A DNA stretch of 64,000 nt from Paramagnetospirillum marisnigri (lineage in GTDB: Bacteria > Pseudomonadota > Alphaproteobacteria > Rhodospirillales > Magnetospirillaceae). Location: assembly GCF_001650715.1 (NCBI RefSeq), contig NZ_LWQT01000066.1, positions 1 to 64,000 on the forward strand, read 5' to 3'. Under the pieces are notes generated by a model. It did no database searches. It was not told where the DNA came from and worked only from the letters and a program-made list of their open reading frames with translations. The position numbers and the translations under genes are program-made. Below are positions 27,073-35,452 of the stretch, in pieces (position 1 is the stretch's first letter; each line of letters opens with the position of its first letter).

Positions 27073-28346
27073 GGCGGCTGCTCGCCTTTCTGCTGGTCAC
27101 CGCCCTGGTGGTGGCCGGAGCCGTCTGGCTGGCCGACCGGCCGGGCGAGGTGGTGATCCGCTGGCAGGGCTGGCGCATCGATACCACCGTGCCGGTGCTG
27201 CTGGGCGCCCTGGTGGTGGTGTTCGCGCTGCTGGCCGGGCTCAATCGCGTGATCCGGCTGGTGTTCGGCGCCCCCGGCCGGATGCTGGCGGCGCGGCGCG
27301 CCAAGCGCACCCGCAAAGGCTATGTCGCCCTGTCTGATGGGCTGGCGGCGGTGGCCTCGGGCGATTCCCGCCGGGCCGCCCGGCTGGCCAAGACCGCCGA
27401 CAAGCTGTTGCAGGACAAGGCGGTGACCGGCCTGCTGACGGTGCAGGCGGCGCAGATGAGCGGCGATGACGAGCAATTGCGCGACCGCTACCGGGCTATG
27501 ACCGAGCGGCCGGAAACCGCCTTTCTTGGCCATAAGGGCTTGCTGGACCTCGCCTTGAAGCATGGTGACTCCACCACCGCCCTGGAGGCGGCGATCCAGG
27601 CCTTCGCCCTCCAGCCCGGCGCCGACGGTCTGGCCGTCACCGTATTCGATCTGCAGCTGCAGGCCGGGCAATGGGCCGAGGCCGAGATGACCCTGGGAGT
27701 GGCCAGGCGTCACGGCGCCCTGGCCGGGGCCGATCTCGACCGACGCCGCGCCCTGGTGCTGTTCGCCCGGGCCGAGTCCGCCCGCGCCGCTGGCGACGAC
27801 GGCCGCGCCCTGACCCTGGCCCTGGAATCCCGCGACCGCGATCCCGGCTTTGTTCCGGCGGTGGCGCTGGCCGCCACCCTTTACGGTGCCAAGGGACGCG
27901 AGCGCAAGGCGGCGTCGCTGATCCTGTCCGCCTTCAAGGTGTCGCCCCATCCCGCCCTGGTGGCGGCCTGGATCGGCCTGCAGCCGGGCGAGGCGCCGCT
28001 GGAGCGGGTCAAGCGCCTGCACAAGCTGATGGAGGCCAATCCCCAGGCGCCGGACGGCCATGTCGCCTTGGCCGAGGCTGCCCTGTCCGCCAAGCTGTGG
28101 GGTCAGGCCCGCACCCATCTGGACACCGCCCAAGCCCAGCGTCCGACCCTGAAAGTGCTGACCCTGCTGGCCCGGCTGGAACGGGACGAGACGCATGACG
28201 AGGCCGCTGCCCTGGCCTGGCTGGCCAAGGCGGGCGACGCCGTGGCCGATCCGGTCTGGCGCTGCGGCGCCTGTCACGCCGCCACCCCGGCCTTCGCGGT
28301 GTGCTGCCCCGCCTGCGGTGCCCCCGGCCGTCTGGAGTGGGCATGA
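27069..28346 (+). CDS. hemY: HemY family TPR membrane protein
   Basis: 425 residues. Two membrane helices (about 4-22 and 40-60) with IRWQGWRIDT between them form the HemY N-terminal domain; the rest is tetratricopeptide repeats (ALKHGDSTTALEAAIQAFAL, LAEAALSAKLWGQARTHL). The end carries a zinc-ribbon-like set, CGACH and CCPACG, usual in alphaproteobacterial HemY. Not the protoporphyrinogen oxidase of Bacillus with the same name. It overlaps both neighbours by ATGA. Function in heme synthesis is not established. Confidence 0.88.
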   Translation: MRRLLAFLLVTALVVAGAVWLADRPGEVVIRWQGWRIDTTVPVLLGALVVVFALLAGLNRVIRLVFGAPGRMLAARRAKRTRKGYVALSDGLAAVASGDSRRAARLAKTADKLLQDKAVTGLLTVQAAQMSGDDEQLRDRYRAMTERPETAFLGHKGLLDLALKHGDSTTALEAAIQAFALQPGADGLAVTVFDLQLQAGQWAEAEMTLGVARRHGALAGADLDRRRALVLFARAESARAAGDDGRALTLALESRDRDPGFVPAVALAATLYGAKGRERKAASLILSAFKVSPHPALVAAWIGLQPGEAPLERVKRLHKLMEANPQAPDGHVALAEAALSAKLWGQARTHLDTAQAQRPTLKVLTLLARLERDETHDEAAALAWLAKAGDAVADPVWRCGACHAATPAFAVCCPACGAPGRLEWA

Positions 28347-28948
28347 TGCTCCGTCCCCTCGTGCTTGCTCTGCTGTGCCTGCTGCCGGTGTCCGCCCTGG
28401 CCGCCGATGGCAAGGCGCTCTATGCCGCCAAGGGCTGTGTCGCCTGTCATGGCGTCGACGGTCGCAAGGCGCTGGCCGCTACGCCCCATCTGGCCGGGCA
28501 GAACGCCGCCTATCTGGTGCGCCAGATGACCGAGATCGCCGATGGCGTCCGGTCCTCGCCCGCCACCAAGCCCATGAAGCCGGTGATCGACAAGACCACG
28601 CCCGACGAGCGCAAGGCCCTGGCCGAGTGGCTGGCCGCCCAGCCTGCCGCCGACAGCGCCGTGGGCGACACCGCCAAGGCGGTCAAGGGCGAGGAGTTGT
28701 TCGACGAGCAGGGCTGCATCGGCTGTCACGGCGCCAATGGCGCCAAGCCCCTGGCCGACTATCCGGTGCTGGCCGGGCAGCGCAAGGACTACCTGATGGC
28801 CCAGATCAAGGCCATCCGCGACGAAATCCGCTCCACCCGCCGGGCCCGGCTGATGGTGGCCAATGTCCGGCCACTGAAGGACGATCAGGTCGAGCAGATC
28901 GCCGAGTTCCTGACGCAGTCGAAACGGCTTCCGGGCAAGGCGCGGTGA
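28343..28948 (+). CDS. Secreted diheme cytochrome c (c4-type)
   Basis: 201 residues with signal peptide (LALLCLLPVSALA). Two class I cytochrome c domains, with heme motifs CVACH (first half) and CIGCH (second half). Axial Met candidates are KPMKPVID in the first and RLMVANVRPL in the second. Resembles cytochrome c4, a periplasmic electron carrier to terminal oxidases. Its place between hemY and cobP in a coupled operon ties a heme consumer to tetrapyrrole synthesis. The start ATG overlaps the hemY stop. Confidence 0.9.
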   Translation: MMLRPLVLALLCLLPVSALAADGKALYAAKGCVACHGVDGRKALAATPHLAGQNAAYLVRQMTEIADGVRSSPATKPMKPVIDKTTPDERKALAEWLAAQPAADSAVGDTAKAVKGEELFDEQGCIGCHGANGAKPLADYPVLAGQRKDYLMAQIKAIRDEIRSTRRARLMVANVRPLKDDQVEQIAEFLTQSKRLPGKAR

Positions 28949-29478
28949 GCCCTCCCTCTTTCACCCCCCCCTCTCCCACGACCCTGGTGCTGGGCGGCGC
29001 CCGCTCGGGCAAGTCCAGCTTCGCCGAATCCCTGCTGGACGGCGCGCCCGCGCTCTATCTCGCCACCGGCCAGGCCTTGGACGGCGAGATGGCCGAGCGC
29101 ATCGAGCATCACCGCCGCCGCCGGGGCTCCGACTGGAGCACCCTGGAGGAGCCACTGGAGTTGGCCGAGACGCTGGAAGGCGTAATGCGGCCCGACCGGC
29201 CGGTGCTGGTGGACTGCCTGACGCTGTGGATTTCCAACCTGATGCATGCCGACCGCGATGTCGACGCCGCCACGGCGCGGCTATGCACGGTGCTGGGTGC
29301 CGCCACCGGGCCGGTGGTACTGGTCTCCAACGAGGTCGGACTGGGGCTGGTGCCCGACAACCGGCTGGCGCGCGACTTCCGCGACCATCAGGGCCGGGTC
29401 AACCAACGGGTGGCCGCAATCTGCGCCAAGGTGGTGTTCGTCGCCGCCGGATTGCCGCTCGTTCTCAAGGAACCATGA
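28945..29478 (+). CDS. cobP: Bifunctional adenosylcobinamide kinase/guanylyltransferase CobP (CobU)
   Basis: 177 residues from GTG 28945, which overlaps the cytochrome stop (GTGA). Phosphorylates adenosylcobinamide and transfers GMP to it in the late cobalamin pathway. P-loop LGGARSGKSSFAE; IEHHRRRRGSDWSTLEEPL contains the guanylylated His; VDCLTLWISNLM and LVSNEVGLGLVPDNRLARDF complete the family pattern. Coupled to cobW by ATGA. Confidence 0.94.
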   Translation: MSPPSFTPPSPTTLVLGGARSGKSSFAESLLDGAPALYLATGQALDGEMAERIEHHRRRRGSDWSTLEEPLELAETLEGVMRPDRPVLVDCLTLWISNLMHADRDVDAATARLCTVLGAATGPVVLVSNEVGLGLVPDNRLARDFRDHQGRVNQRVAAICAKVVFVAAGLPLVLKEP

Positions 29479-30485
29479 CAATGCGCAAGATTCCCGCCAC
29501 CGTCATCACCGGCTTCCTGGGCGCGGGCAAGACCACCCTGGTCCGCCATCTCATGGCCAATGCCGCCGGGCGCCGCATCGCCCTGATCATCAACGAATTC
29601 GGCGATCTCGGCGTCGATGGCGATTTGCTGGCCGCCTGTGGCGTGGCGGGCTGTAACGAGGACGACATCATCGAACTGGCCAATGGCTGCCTGTGCTGCA
29701 CCGTGGCCGACGAATTCCTGCCCACCATTCAGGCGCTGCTGGACCGCGCCAATCCGCCGGATCATATCGTGATCGAGACGTCGGGTCTGGCCCTGCCCAA
29801 GCCGCTGGTCAAGGCCTTCCACTGGCCGGATATCCGCTCGCGCGTCACCGTCGACGGGGTGGTGGCGGTGGTGGATAGTCCCGCCGCCGCCGCCGGGCGC
29901 TTCCAGTCCACCGACGAGGAACGGGCGCGGCCCGACCACGACAATCCGCTGGAAGAGGTGTTCGAGGACCAGCTGGCCTGCGCCGACCTGATCCTGCTGA
30001 ACAAGTCCGACCTGCTGGACCCGGCCGCCTTGGCGGATTTGCGGACGGGGATCGAGGCACGGCTGCGTCCCGGCGTCAAGGTTCTGCCCACCCGTCATAG
30101 CGCGGCCGAGCCGCTGGTGCTGCTGGGCCTGGATGCGGCGGCCGAGGAGGATCTGGCGGCGCGCCCCTCCCACCACGACGCCGAGGACGGCCACGACCAC
30201 GACGATTTCGAGAGCTTCGCCGTCCGCCTGGCCGAGATCATCGATCCCGACGCGCTGGAGGCGCGGCTGGTGGCGGCCATTGCCGCCCACGACATCCTGC
30301 GGCTGAAAGGCTTTGTCGCCGTGGCGGGCAAACCCGCCCGCCAAGTGGTCCAGGCGGTTGGTACGCGCCTGGAACGATATTTCGACCGGCCGTGGAAGCC
30401 GGGTGAGGCACGGGTCTCCAATCTGGTGGTGATCGGCCGCAAGGGCCTGGATCGCGCCGCCATCGAGGCGCTGGTGAGGGGGTAG
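29475..30485 (+). CDS. cobW: CobW-type metallochaperone GTPase
   Basis: 336 residues. G3E-family GTPase: ITGFLGAGKTTLVRHL (P-loop), the metal-binding CLCC in ELANGCLCCTVADEFLP, ETSGLALP, and NKSDLLD. A His/Asp-rich stretch DGHDHDD (about 237-243) could bind metal. The C-terminal CobW_C domain follows. The position between cobP and cobN points to cobalt delivery to the CobN cobaltochelatase rather than zinc handling. Confidence 0.94.
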   Translation: MTMRKIPATVITGFLGAGKTTLVRHLMANAAGRRIALIINEFGDLGVDGDLLAACGVAGCNEDDIIELANGCLCCTVADEFLPTIQALLDRANPPDHIVIETSGLALPKPLVKAFHWPDIRSRVTVDGVVAVVDSPAAAAGRFQSTDEERARPDHDNPLEEVFEDQLACADLILLNKSDLLDPAALADLRTGIEARLRPGVKVLPTRHSAAEPLVLLGLDAAAEEDLAARPSHHDAEDGHDHDDFESFAVRLAEIIDPDALEARLVAAIAAHDILRLKGFVAVAGKPARQVVQAVGTRLERYFDRPWKPGEARVSNLVVIGRKGLDRAAIEALVRG

Positions 30486-30492
30486 GTCCTAG

Positions 30493-33400
30493 ATGCATCT
30501 TCTCGCCGCCCAGGCCGGCAGCATCGAGGATGGAAGCGAAGCCATCGACCTGGGCCAGGACCCCGCCGATCTGGTGGTGCTGTCCGCCGCCGACAGCGAT
30601 CTGGCCTGTCTGGCCGCCGCCCATGCGGAAGGCGGCCTGTCGCTCCGCCTCGCCAATCTGCTGCGGCTGTCCCATCCCATGTCGGTGGACCTTTATGTCG
30701 AGCGGGTGATCGGTCCGGCCCGGATGGTGGTGGTGCGGTTGCTGGGCGGGCGTGGCTATTGGCCCTATGGGGTGGAACAGATCGTCGCCACCTGCCGCCG
30801 CAAGGGCATCAGCCTGGCGCTGCTGCCCGGCGCCGACGAGCCTGACCCCGACCTGTCCGCCGAGTCCACCCTGGCGCCCGAGGCGGTGGAACGGCTGTGG
30901 CGCTATCTGCTCCATGGCGGCAGCGACAATGCCCGCCAGTTCCTGGCCTATGCCGCCAGCCTGCTGGGCGGCGGGACCGACTGGCTGGAGCCCCGGCCGC
31001 TGCCCCAGGCGGGGCTGTTCGGCGATGTCGATCCGGCGGAAGGGCGGCCCCGCGCCCTGCTGGTGTTCTACCGCGCCCTGGTGCTGGCGGGCGATCATGC
31101 TCCGGTGGACGCCCTGGCGGCGGCTTTGCGGGGGCAAGGCATGGCGGTCGCCGCCGTCTTTGTCCACAGCCTGAAGGACCCGGTCAGCGCCGGAGTGCTG
31201 GACTCGGTGCTGGCGGACCACCCCGCCGACGTCATCCTCAACCTGACCGGCTTCGCGGTCTCCGCCCCCGGCCGCGCCGTGGATGGTCCCTTCGCCGCCG
31301 CCGACTGCCCGGTGTTGCAGGTGGTGCTGGCCTCGGGCTCGGAAGGCGCGTGGCGAAGCGGCACGCACGGTCTGGGGCCGCGCGACATCGCCATGAATGT
31401 GGCGCTGCCCGAGGTGGATGGCCGCATCCTGTCCCGCGCCGTCTCGTTCAAGGCGGCACGGCGCGACGATGCCACCCAATGCGACCTCGCCCGCCATGCC
31501 CCCTTGGCCGATCGGGTGGAGTTCGTCGCCCGGCTGGCGGCCAACTGGGCGCGGCTGCGGCGCAAACCACCCGCCGAGCGCCGGATCGCCCTGGTGCTGG
31601 CCAATTATCCCAACCGCGATGCCCGGCTGGGCAATGGCGTCGGCCTCGACACCCCGGCGGCGACGGTGGAGGTGCTGCGCGCCCTGGGTGCGGCGGGTTA
31701 TGACGTGGGCCTTGTGCCCGAAAGCGGCAACGCCCTGATGGACACACTGCTGGCGGGCGCCACCAACGACTGGCGGGCCTTGGCGGGGCGCGAGCATCGC
31801 GAAACCCTGTCGCTGCCCGATTACTATAGTTTCTTCAATGCCTTGCCCGCTTCGGTGCAAGACAAGGTCGGCCAGCGCTGGGGATCGCCGGAAGCTGATC
31901 CCTTTTTCGTCAGGGGCGAGCTGCATTGCGGTGATTTCGTGCTTTCCGCCACCCGTTTCGGTAAGATAACGATCGCGGTGCAGCCGGCGCGCGGCTACAA
32001 TATCGACCCGGCCAGCAGCTATCACGACCCCGATCTGCCGCCACCCCATAATTACCTGGCCTTCCATGCCTGGCTTCAATTGGGCTTTCGCGCCGATGCG
32101 GTGGTGCATATGGGCAAGCACGGCAATCTGGAATGGCTGCCGGGCAAGGGCCTGGCCCTGTCGGAGGAGTGCTTCCCCGAGGCGGCATTGGGGCCGCTGC
32201 CCAATCTCTATCCCTTCATCGTCAACGATCCCGGCGAGGGCACCCAGGCCAAGCGGCGGACGGCCGCGGTGATCATCGACCATCTGACGCCGCCGCTGAC
32301 CCGCGCCGAAAGCTATGGCCCGCTGCGCGAGCTGGAGCGGTTGGTGGACGAATATTATGACGCCGCCGGGGTGGACCCCCGCCGCCTCGCCCTGCTGCGC
32401 CGCGAAATCCTCAGCCTGACCGCCGTGGCCGGGCTGGACGTGGATCTGGGCATTCGTCCCGACGACGCCCCCGATCAAGCCCTGGCCAAGCTGGACAACC
32501 ATCTGTGCGAGCTGAAGGAACTGCAGATCAGGGACGGGCTGCACATCTTCGGCCGCTCGCCCGGCGGCGAGCAGCTGGTGGACCTGCTGGTGGCGCTGGC
32601 GCGGGTGCGGCGAGGGTCCCGGCCGGAAGACGAGTCGCTGCTGCACGCGCTTTCCGCTGATCTGGGGCTGGACTTCGATCCGCTGGATTGCGTGCTGGGA
32701 GAGGCCTGGACCGGTCCCCGCCCCGCCGCCCTGGACGGCGATGCGCCCTGGCGGAGCCAGGGCGACACGGTGGAGCGGCTGGAGAGCCTTGCCAAGGCGC
32801 TGATTGCGGGCAACCGCGCGCCATTGGCCGAGTGGAGCCGCACCCAAGCAGTGCTGGACTGGATCGAGACCACCCTGCGTCCGGCGGTGGAGGCCTGCGG
32901 CGCCGCCGAGATCGAAGGCCTGCTGAAGGGGCTCGATGGCCGCTTCGTGCCGCCCGGCCCCTCGGGGGCGCCGACACGGGGGCGGCCCGACGTGCTGCCC
33001 ACCGGGCGCAATTTCTATTCGGTGGATACCAGGGCGGTGCCGACCCCGGCAGCCTGGAGCCTGGGCTGGAAATCGGCGCAATTGCTGCTGGAACGCCATT
33101 TCCAGGACCAGGGCGACTGGCCCAAATCCCTGGCCCTGACCGCCTGGGGCACCTCGAACATGCGCACCGGCGGCGACGACATCGCCCAGGGCCTGGCCCT
33201 GATGGGGGTGCGGCCGCAATGGGAGGTGGGATCGGGGCGGGTGACCGGCTTCGAGATCATTCCCGCCGGGCTGCTGGACCGGCCCCGGGTGGACGTGACC
33301 TTGCGGGTCTCGGGCTTTTTCCGCGATGCCTTTCCCGGCCTGATCGACCTGTTCGATTCGGCGGCCCGCGCCGTGGCGGCCCTGGCCGAACCGCCCGAGG

Positions 33401-34185
33401 TCAATCCGCTGGCGCAGCGGGTGGCGGAGGAGCGTGCCCGGCTGGAGGCATCGGGCGTGGCGTCGTCGGAAGCGGCGCGCCGGGCCGGGTTCCGGGTGTT
33501 CGGTTCCAAGCCGGGGGCCTATGGCGCGGGCCTGCAGGCGCTGATCGACGAAAAGGGCTGGACCGATCGCGCCGATCTGGCCCAGGCCTATCTCGCCTGG
33601 GGCGGCTGGGCCTATGGTGCCGGGGCCGAGGGCGAGGCCGAACAGGGGCTGCTGCGCCAGCGTCTGGCCCGGGTCGAGGCGGTGGTGCACAACCAGGACA
33701 ACCGCGAGCACGACCTGTTGGATTCCGACGACTACTACCAGTTCGAGGGCGGGCTGTCGGCGGCGGTGGAACTGGCTTCGGGCCAGGCGCCGGTGGTCTA
33801 TCATTCCGACCATTCCCGCCCGGAAAGCCCGCGCATCCGCACCCTGGAGGAAGAAATCGCCCGGGTGGTGCGGGCCCGGGTGGTCAATCCCAAATGGATC
33901 AAGGGGGTGATGCGCCACGGCTACAAGGGCGCCTTCGAGATGGCGGCCAGCGTCGACTATCTGTTCGCCTTCGCCGCCAGCACCCATGCGGTCAAGGACC
34001 ATCACTTCGATCTGGTGGCCGAGGCCTATCTGGAGGACGAGGCGGTAAGATCGTTCCTAGAGCAAAACAATCCCGCCGCCCTGGCTGATATCCGGGCGCG
34101 GCTGAGGGAAGCGCTGGAGCGCGGTCTGTGGCATCCCCGGCGCAACTGGGTATTCGATCTGCTCAATAACGGAGATACGCCATGA
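30493..34185 (+). CDS. cobN: Cobaltochelatase subunit CobN
   Basis: 1230 residues, full family length. CobN with CobS and CobT inserts cobalt into hydrogenobyrinic acid a,c-diamide in the aerobic cobalamin pathway; CobS/CobT are not in the window. Key blocks: VVHMGKHGNLEWLPGKGLAL, IVNDPGEGTQAKRRTAAVII (about positions 575-600), DGLHIFGRSP, WGTSNMRTGGDDI and NQDNREHDLLDSDDYYQFEG. It starts 7 bases after cobW and overlaps a short downstream frame by ATGA. Related BchH/ChlH is less likely given cobP-cobW context. Confidence 0.96.
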   Translation: MHLLAAQAGSIEDGSEAIDLGQDPADLVVLSAADSDLACLAAAHAEGGLSLRLANLLRLSHPMSVDLYVERVIGPARMVVVRLLGGRGYWPYGVEQIVATCRRKGISLALLPGADEPDPDLSAESTLAPEAVERLWRYLLHGGSDNARQFLAYAASLLGGGTDWLEPRPLPQAGLFGDVDPAEGRPRALLVFYRALVLAGDHAPVDALAAALRGQGMAVAAVFVHSLKDPVSAGVLDSVLADHPADVILNLTGFAVSAPGRAVDGPFAAADCPVLQVVLASGSEGAWRSGTHGLGPRDIAMNVALPEVDGRILSRAVSFKAARRDDATQCDLARHAPLADRVEFVARLAANWARLRRKPPAERRIALVLANYPNRDARLGNGVGLDTPAATVEVLRALGAAGYDVGLVPESGNALMDTLLAGATNDWRALAGREHRETLSLPDYYSFFNALPASVQDKVGQRWGSPEADPFFVRGELHCGDFVLSATRFGKITIAVQPARGYNIDPASSYHDPDLPPPHNYLAFHAWLQLGFRADAVVHMGKHGNLEWLPGKGLALSEECFPEAALGPLPNLYPFIVNDPGEGTQAKRRTAAVIIDHLTPPLTRAESYGPLRELERLVDEYYDAAGVDPRRLALLRREILSLTAVAGLDVDLGIRPDDAPDQALAKLDNHLCELKELQIRDGLHIFGRSPGGEQLVDLLVALARVRRGSRPEDESLLHALSADLGLDFDPLDCVLGEAWTGPRPAALDGDAPWRSQGDTVERLESLAKALIAGNRAPLAEWSRTQAVLDWIETTLRPAVEACGAAEIEGLLKGLDGRFVPPGPSGAPTRGRPDVLPTGRNFYSVDTRAVPTPAAWSLGWKSAQLLLERHFQDQGDWPKSLALTAWGTSNMRTGGDDIAQGLALMGVRPQWEVGSGRVTGFEIIPAGLLDRPRVDVTLRVSGFFRDAFPGLIDLFDSAARAVAALAEPPEVNPLAQRVAEERARLEASGVASSEAARRAGFRVFGSKPGAYGAGLQALIDEKGWTDRADLAQAYLAWGGWAYGAGAEGEAEQGLLRQRLARVEAVVHNQDNREHDLLDSDDYYQFEGGLSAAVELASGQAPVVYHSDHSRPESPRIRTLEEEIARVVRARVVNPKWIKGVMRHGYKGAFEMAASVDYLFAFAASTHAVKDHHFDLVAEAYLEDEAVRSFLEQNNPAALADIRARLREALERGLWHPRRNWVFDLLNNGDTP

Positions 34186-34274
34186 CGCCGCGCGCCATGC
34201 TCCTGGTCCTGCTGGCCCTGGCCGCCACCATGGGCGGCTACTGGCTGCGGATCAAGCTGGGCTCGGGGTTTTGA
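34182..34274 (+). CDS. 30-residue single-helix membrane microprotein coupled to cobN
   Basis: ATG 34182 overlaps the cobN stop (ATGA); the frame ends TGA 34272-34274. Sequence: MTPRAMLLVLLALAATMGGY then a basic amphipathic end RIKLGSGF. Residues 5-20 form one short membrane helix. Its start is coupled like every other junction in this operon, which supports translation. Its last 23 bases overlap the 3' end of the convergent PilZ gene. Too short for family assignment; a membrane anchor or small partner of the chelatase or cobalt uptake is speculation. Confidence 0.5.
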   Translation: MTPRAMLLVLLALAATMGGYWLRIKLGSGF

Positions 34275-34587
34275 GTCGGATGCCGAGATGCTCCAGATCG
34301 GCCTCGGTCAGGACATGGTCGAAGGCGCAGCCCAGGGCGGACATATTGGGCGTCGCCCAGCGCATGATCGCCTGGAAGGTATAGCCTTCCATCTCGATCC
34401 GCAGCGGCGTGCCGGTCCGCAAATCCAGGGATTTCAGCGGCGCCAGATCGCTGGGCAGCAGCTTGCAGCCCCCAAGGGACAAATCCGCGACCTGGGCGGG
34501 CTGGGTCATCTCGCCCAGGAACAACTGCGCGGGATGAGCCCAGGATAGGCGCGGATAGGCACGGTGTTCGGCACTGTCGACCGGCAT
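34252..34587 (-). CDS. Single-domain PilZ protein
   Basis: 111 residues from ATG 34587 (GGAG upstream). Contains both cyclic-di-GMP signatures of PilZ: RxxxR (RAYPR, about residues 9-13) and DxSxxG (DLSLGG, about 36-41). The rest is the usual six-strand barrel. Single-domain PilZ proteins act as cyclic-di-GMP adaptors in motility, exopolysaccharide or transcription; the partner is unknown. Convergent with the cobN operon, overlapping its last small frame. Confidence 0.85.
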   Translation of the reverse strand: MPVDSAEHRAYPRLSWAHPAQLFLGEMTQPAQVADLSLGGCKLLPSDLAPLKSLDLRTGTPLRIEMEGYTFQAIMRWATPNMSALGCAFDHVLTEADLEHLGIRLKTPSPA

Positions 34588-34716
34588 CAAGGAGGCTCCG
34601 CAAGCTAGGATAAACTCAATACTTTAGTATAGAGGACATGGCGAAGACCGCAATCGCTGGTGGGGAATTGCAGATGCAACATTTCCGCAACCCTGTTTGG
34701 GCGGTGCAAAAGCCAA

Positions 34717-34748
34717 GGGCCAGTCGGTCCCTTGGGACTAACTGGCCC
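34717..34748 (-). terminator. Terminator of tRNA-Pro
   Basis: GGGCCAGT (34717-34724) pairs with ACTGGCCC (34741-34748), with an inner GTCCC/GGGAC stem. On the minus strand TTTT follows a few bases later. It sits 5 bases beyond the tRNA CCA end. Confidence 0.6.
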
Positions 34749-34752
34749 TGAT

Positions 34753-34829
34753 TGGTCGGAGTGAGAGGATTCGAACCTCCGGCCCCTGCCTCCCGAAGAC
34801 AGTGCTCTACCAGGCTGAGCTACACTCCG
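34753..34829 (-). tRNA. tRNA-Pro, anticodon CGG
   Basis: 77 bases including an encoded CCA. Acceptor arm CGGAGTG/CACTCCG, D-arm with AGCTCAGCCTGGTAGAGC, anticodon stem CTGTC/GGCAG around loop TTCGGGA (anticodon CGG, reads CCG), T-arm GGTTCGAATCC, discriminator A. Confidence 0.95.
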
Positions 34830-34847
34830 GTCGCCTGCGAGGCGCCT

Positions 34848-34876
34848 CTTATAGCGCCAAGAGGCTTGGTTCGCAA
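34848..34876 (-). promoter_or_regulatory. Predicted promoter of tRNA-Pro
   Basis: On the minus strand TTGCGA (34876-34871), a 17-base spacer and TATAAG (34853-34848) end about 19 bases before the mature tRNA 5' end. The match to sigma-70 spacing is good. Confidence 0.5.
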
Positions 34877-35023
34877 AAGGAATTTGTGATCGCCGCCATG
34901 CTGGCGCGGTGGGCGGCAATGCCAAGTTGGAAGCCCAGCCATTCGAAGATGGACTGAAATGACGATTCGCACTGCGGCGCCGGGTGTGCAATACTTTCAG
35001 CATAGACCGAGGGGGAGGTGAAG

Positions 35024-35314
35024 ATGCAGGTATGCCTCACTTGCGACAAGCGCGCCGAGTGCCGGGTTCCCAAGGATTTCGCCCGTTTCCAACGGGTCTA
35101 TGACCATTTGCAGGCCCATGACGGCCTGGAATTCCTGCGCCAGCGCCTGCGGGTCTTCCTGCATATCAATCATTGCATTGCCGAGGGCGAGATGGATTTG
35201 ATCCACAACATGGTGGTGGAGCATTTCGGTCCCGAGCATGAGCACGTCAATGCCTGGGGTATTCCCGATGACGCCCGCCAGCATATGATCGAGCTGCGGC
35301 GGCATTCGGCCTAG
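35024..35314 (+). CDS. Small Cys/His-containing protein of unknown function
   Basis: 96 residues from ATG 35024, with GGAGG 5 bases upstream; GTG 35018 lies inside that site. The N-terminus MQVCLTCDKRAECRVPKDF has a CxxC-x5-C cluster, and the rest is helical with scattered His (HINHCIAEGEMDLIHNMVVE). It may bind a metal. No family is recognised. It lies alone between tRNA-Pro and glnA and is followed by a good terminator. Confidence 0.7.
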   Translation: MQVCLTCDKRAECRVPKDFARFQRVYDHLQAHDGLEFLRQRLRVFLHINHCIAEGEMDLIHNMVVEHFGPEHEHVNAWGIPDDARQHMIELRRHSA

Positions 35315-35344
35315 ACTAGGCCCAAGTCACCGTTCAATGCCCTT

Positions 35345-35374
35345 CCCCGCCAAGCCTGCTTGGCGGGGATTTTG
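35345..35374 (+). terminator. Rho-independent terminator of the 35024-35314 gene
   Basis: CCCCGCCAAG (35345-35354), loop CCTG, CTTGGCGGGG (35359-35368), then ATTTTGG. A perfect 10-bp stem. Confidence 0.75.
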
Positions 35375-35393
35375 GTGTTGGGGGCCTGCTTAA

Positions 35394-35424
35394 CGAAAAA
35401 CCCCCGCCGGTTGCCCGGCGGGGG
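35394..35424 (-). terminator. Rho-independent terminator of glnA
   Basis: On the minus strand CCCCCGCCGG, loop GCAA, CCGGCGGGGG, then TTTTT (35400-35396), 29 bases past the glnA stop. A perfect 10-bp stem. Confidence 0.85.
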
Positions 35425-35452
35425 TCGTACGTTCGAAGAGATGCGTCCCGGA

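Noticed and set aside
25908-28277. 789-codon open frame on the minus strand
   Set aside because: Antisense to hemD, the mitofilin-like gene and hemY, with repetitive composition; a shadow of strongly supported genes.
28949-30492. Cobalamin riboswitch before the cob genes
   Set aside because: The cob genes overlap their neighbours, leaving no leader, and I saw no B12-box-like sequence before hemD.
30238-34005. 1255-codon open frame on the minus strand
   Set aside because: It lies exactly antisense to cobN, is rich in Gly, His, Gln and Arg, and matches no family; it results from GC-rich third positions in cobN.
34753-34829. tRNA-Pro as an attachment site for an island
   Set aside because: There is no integrase beside it, no partial tRNA copy in the window, and the flanking genes are core genes.
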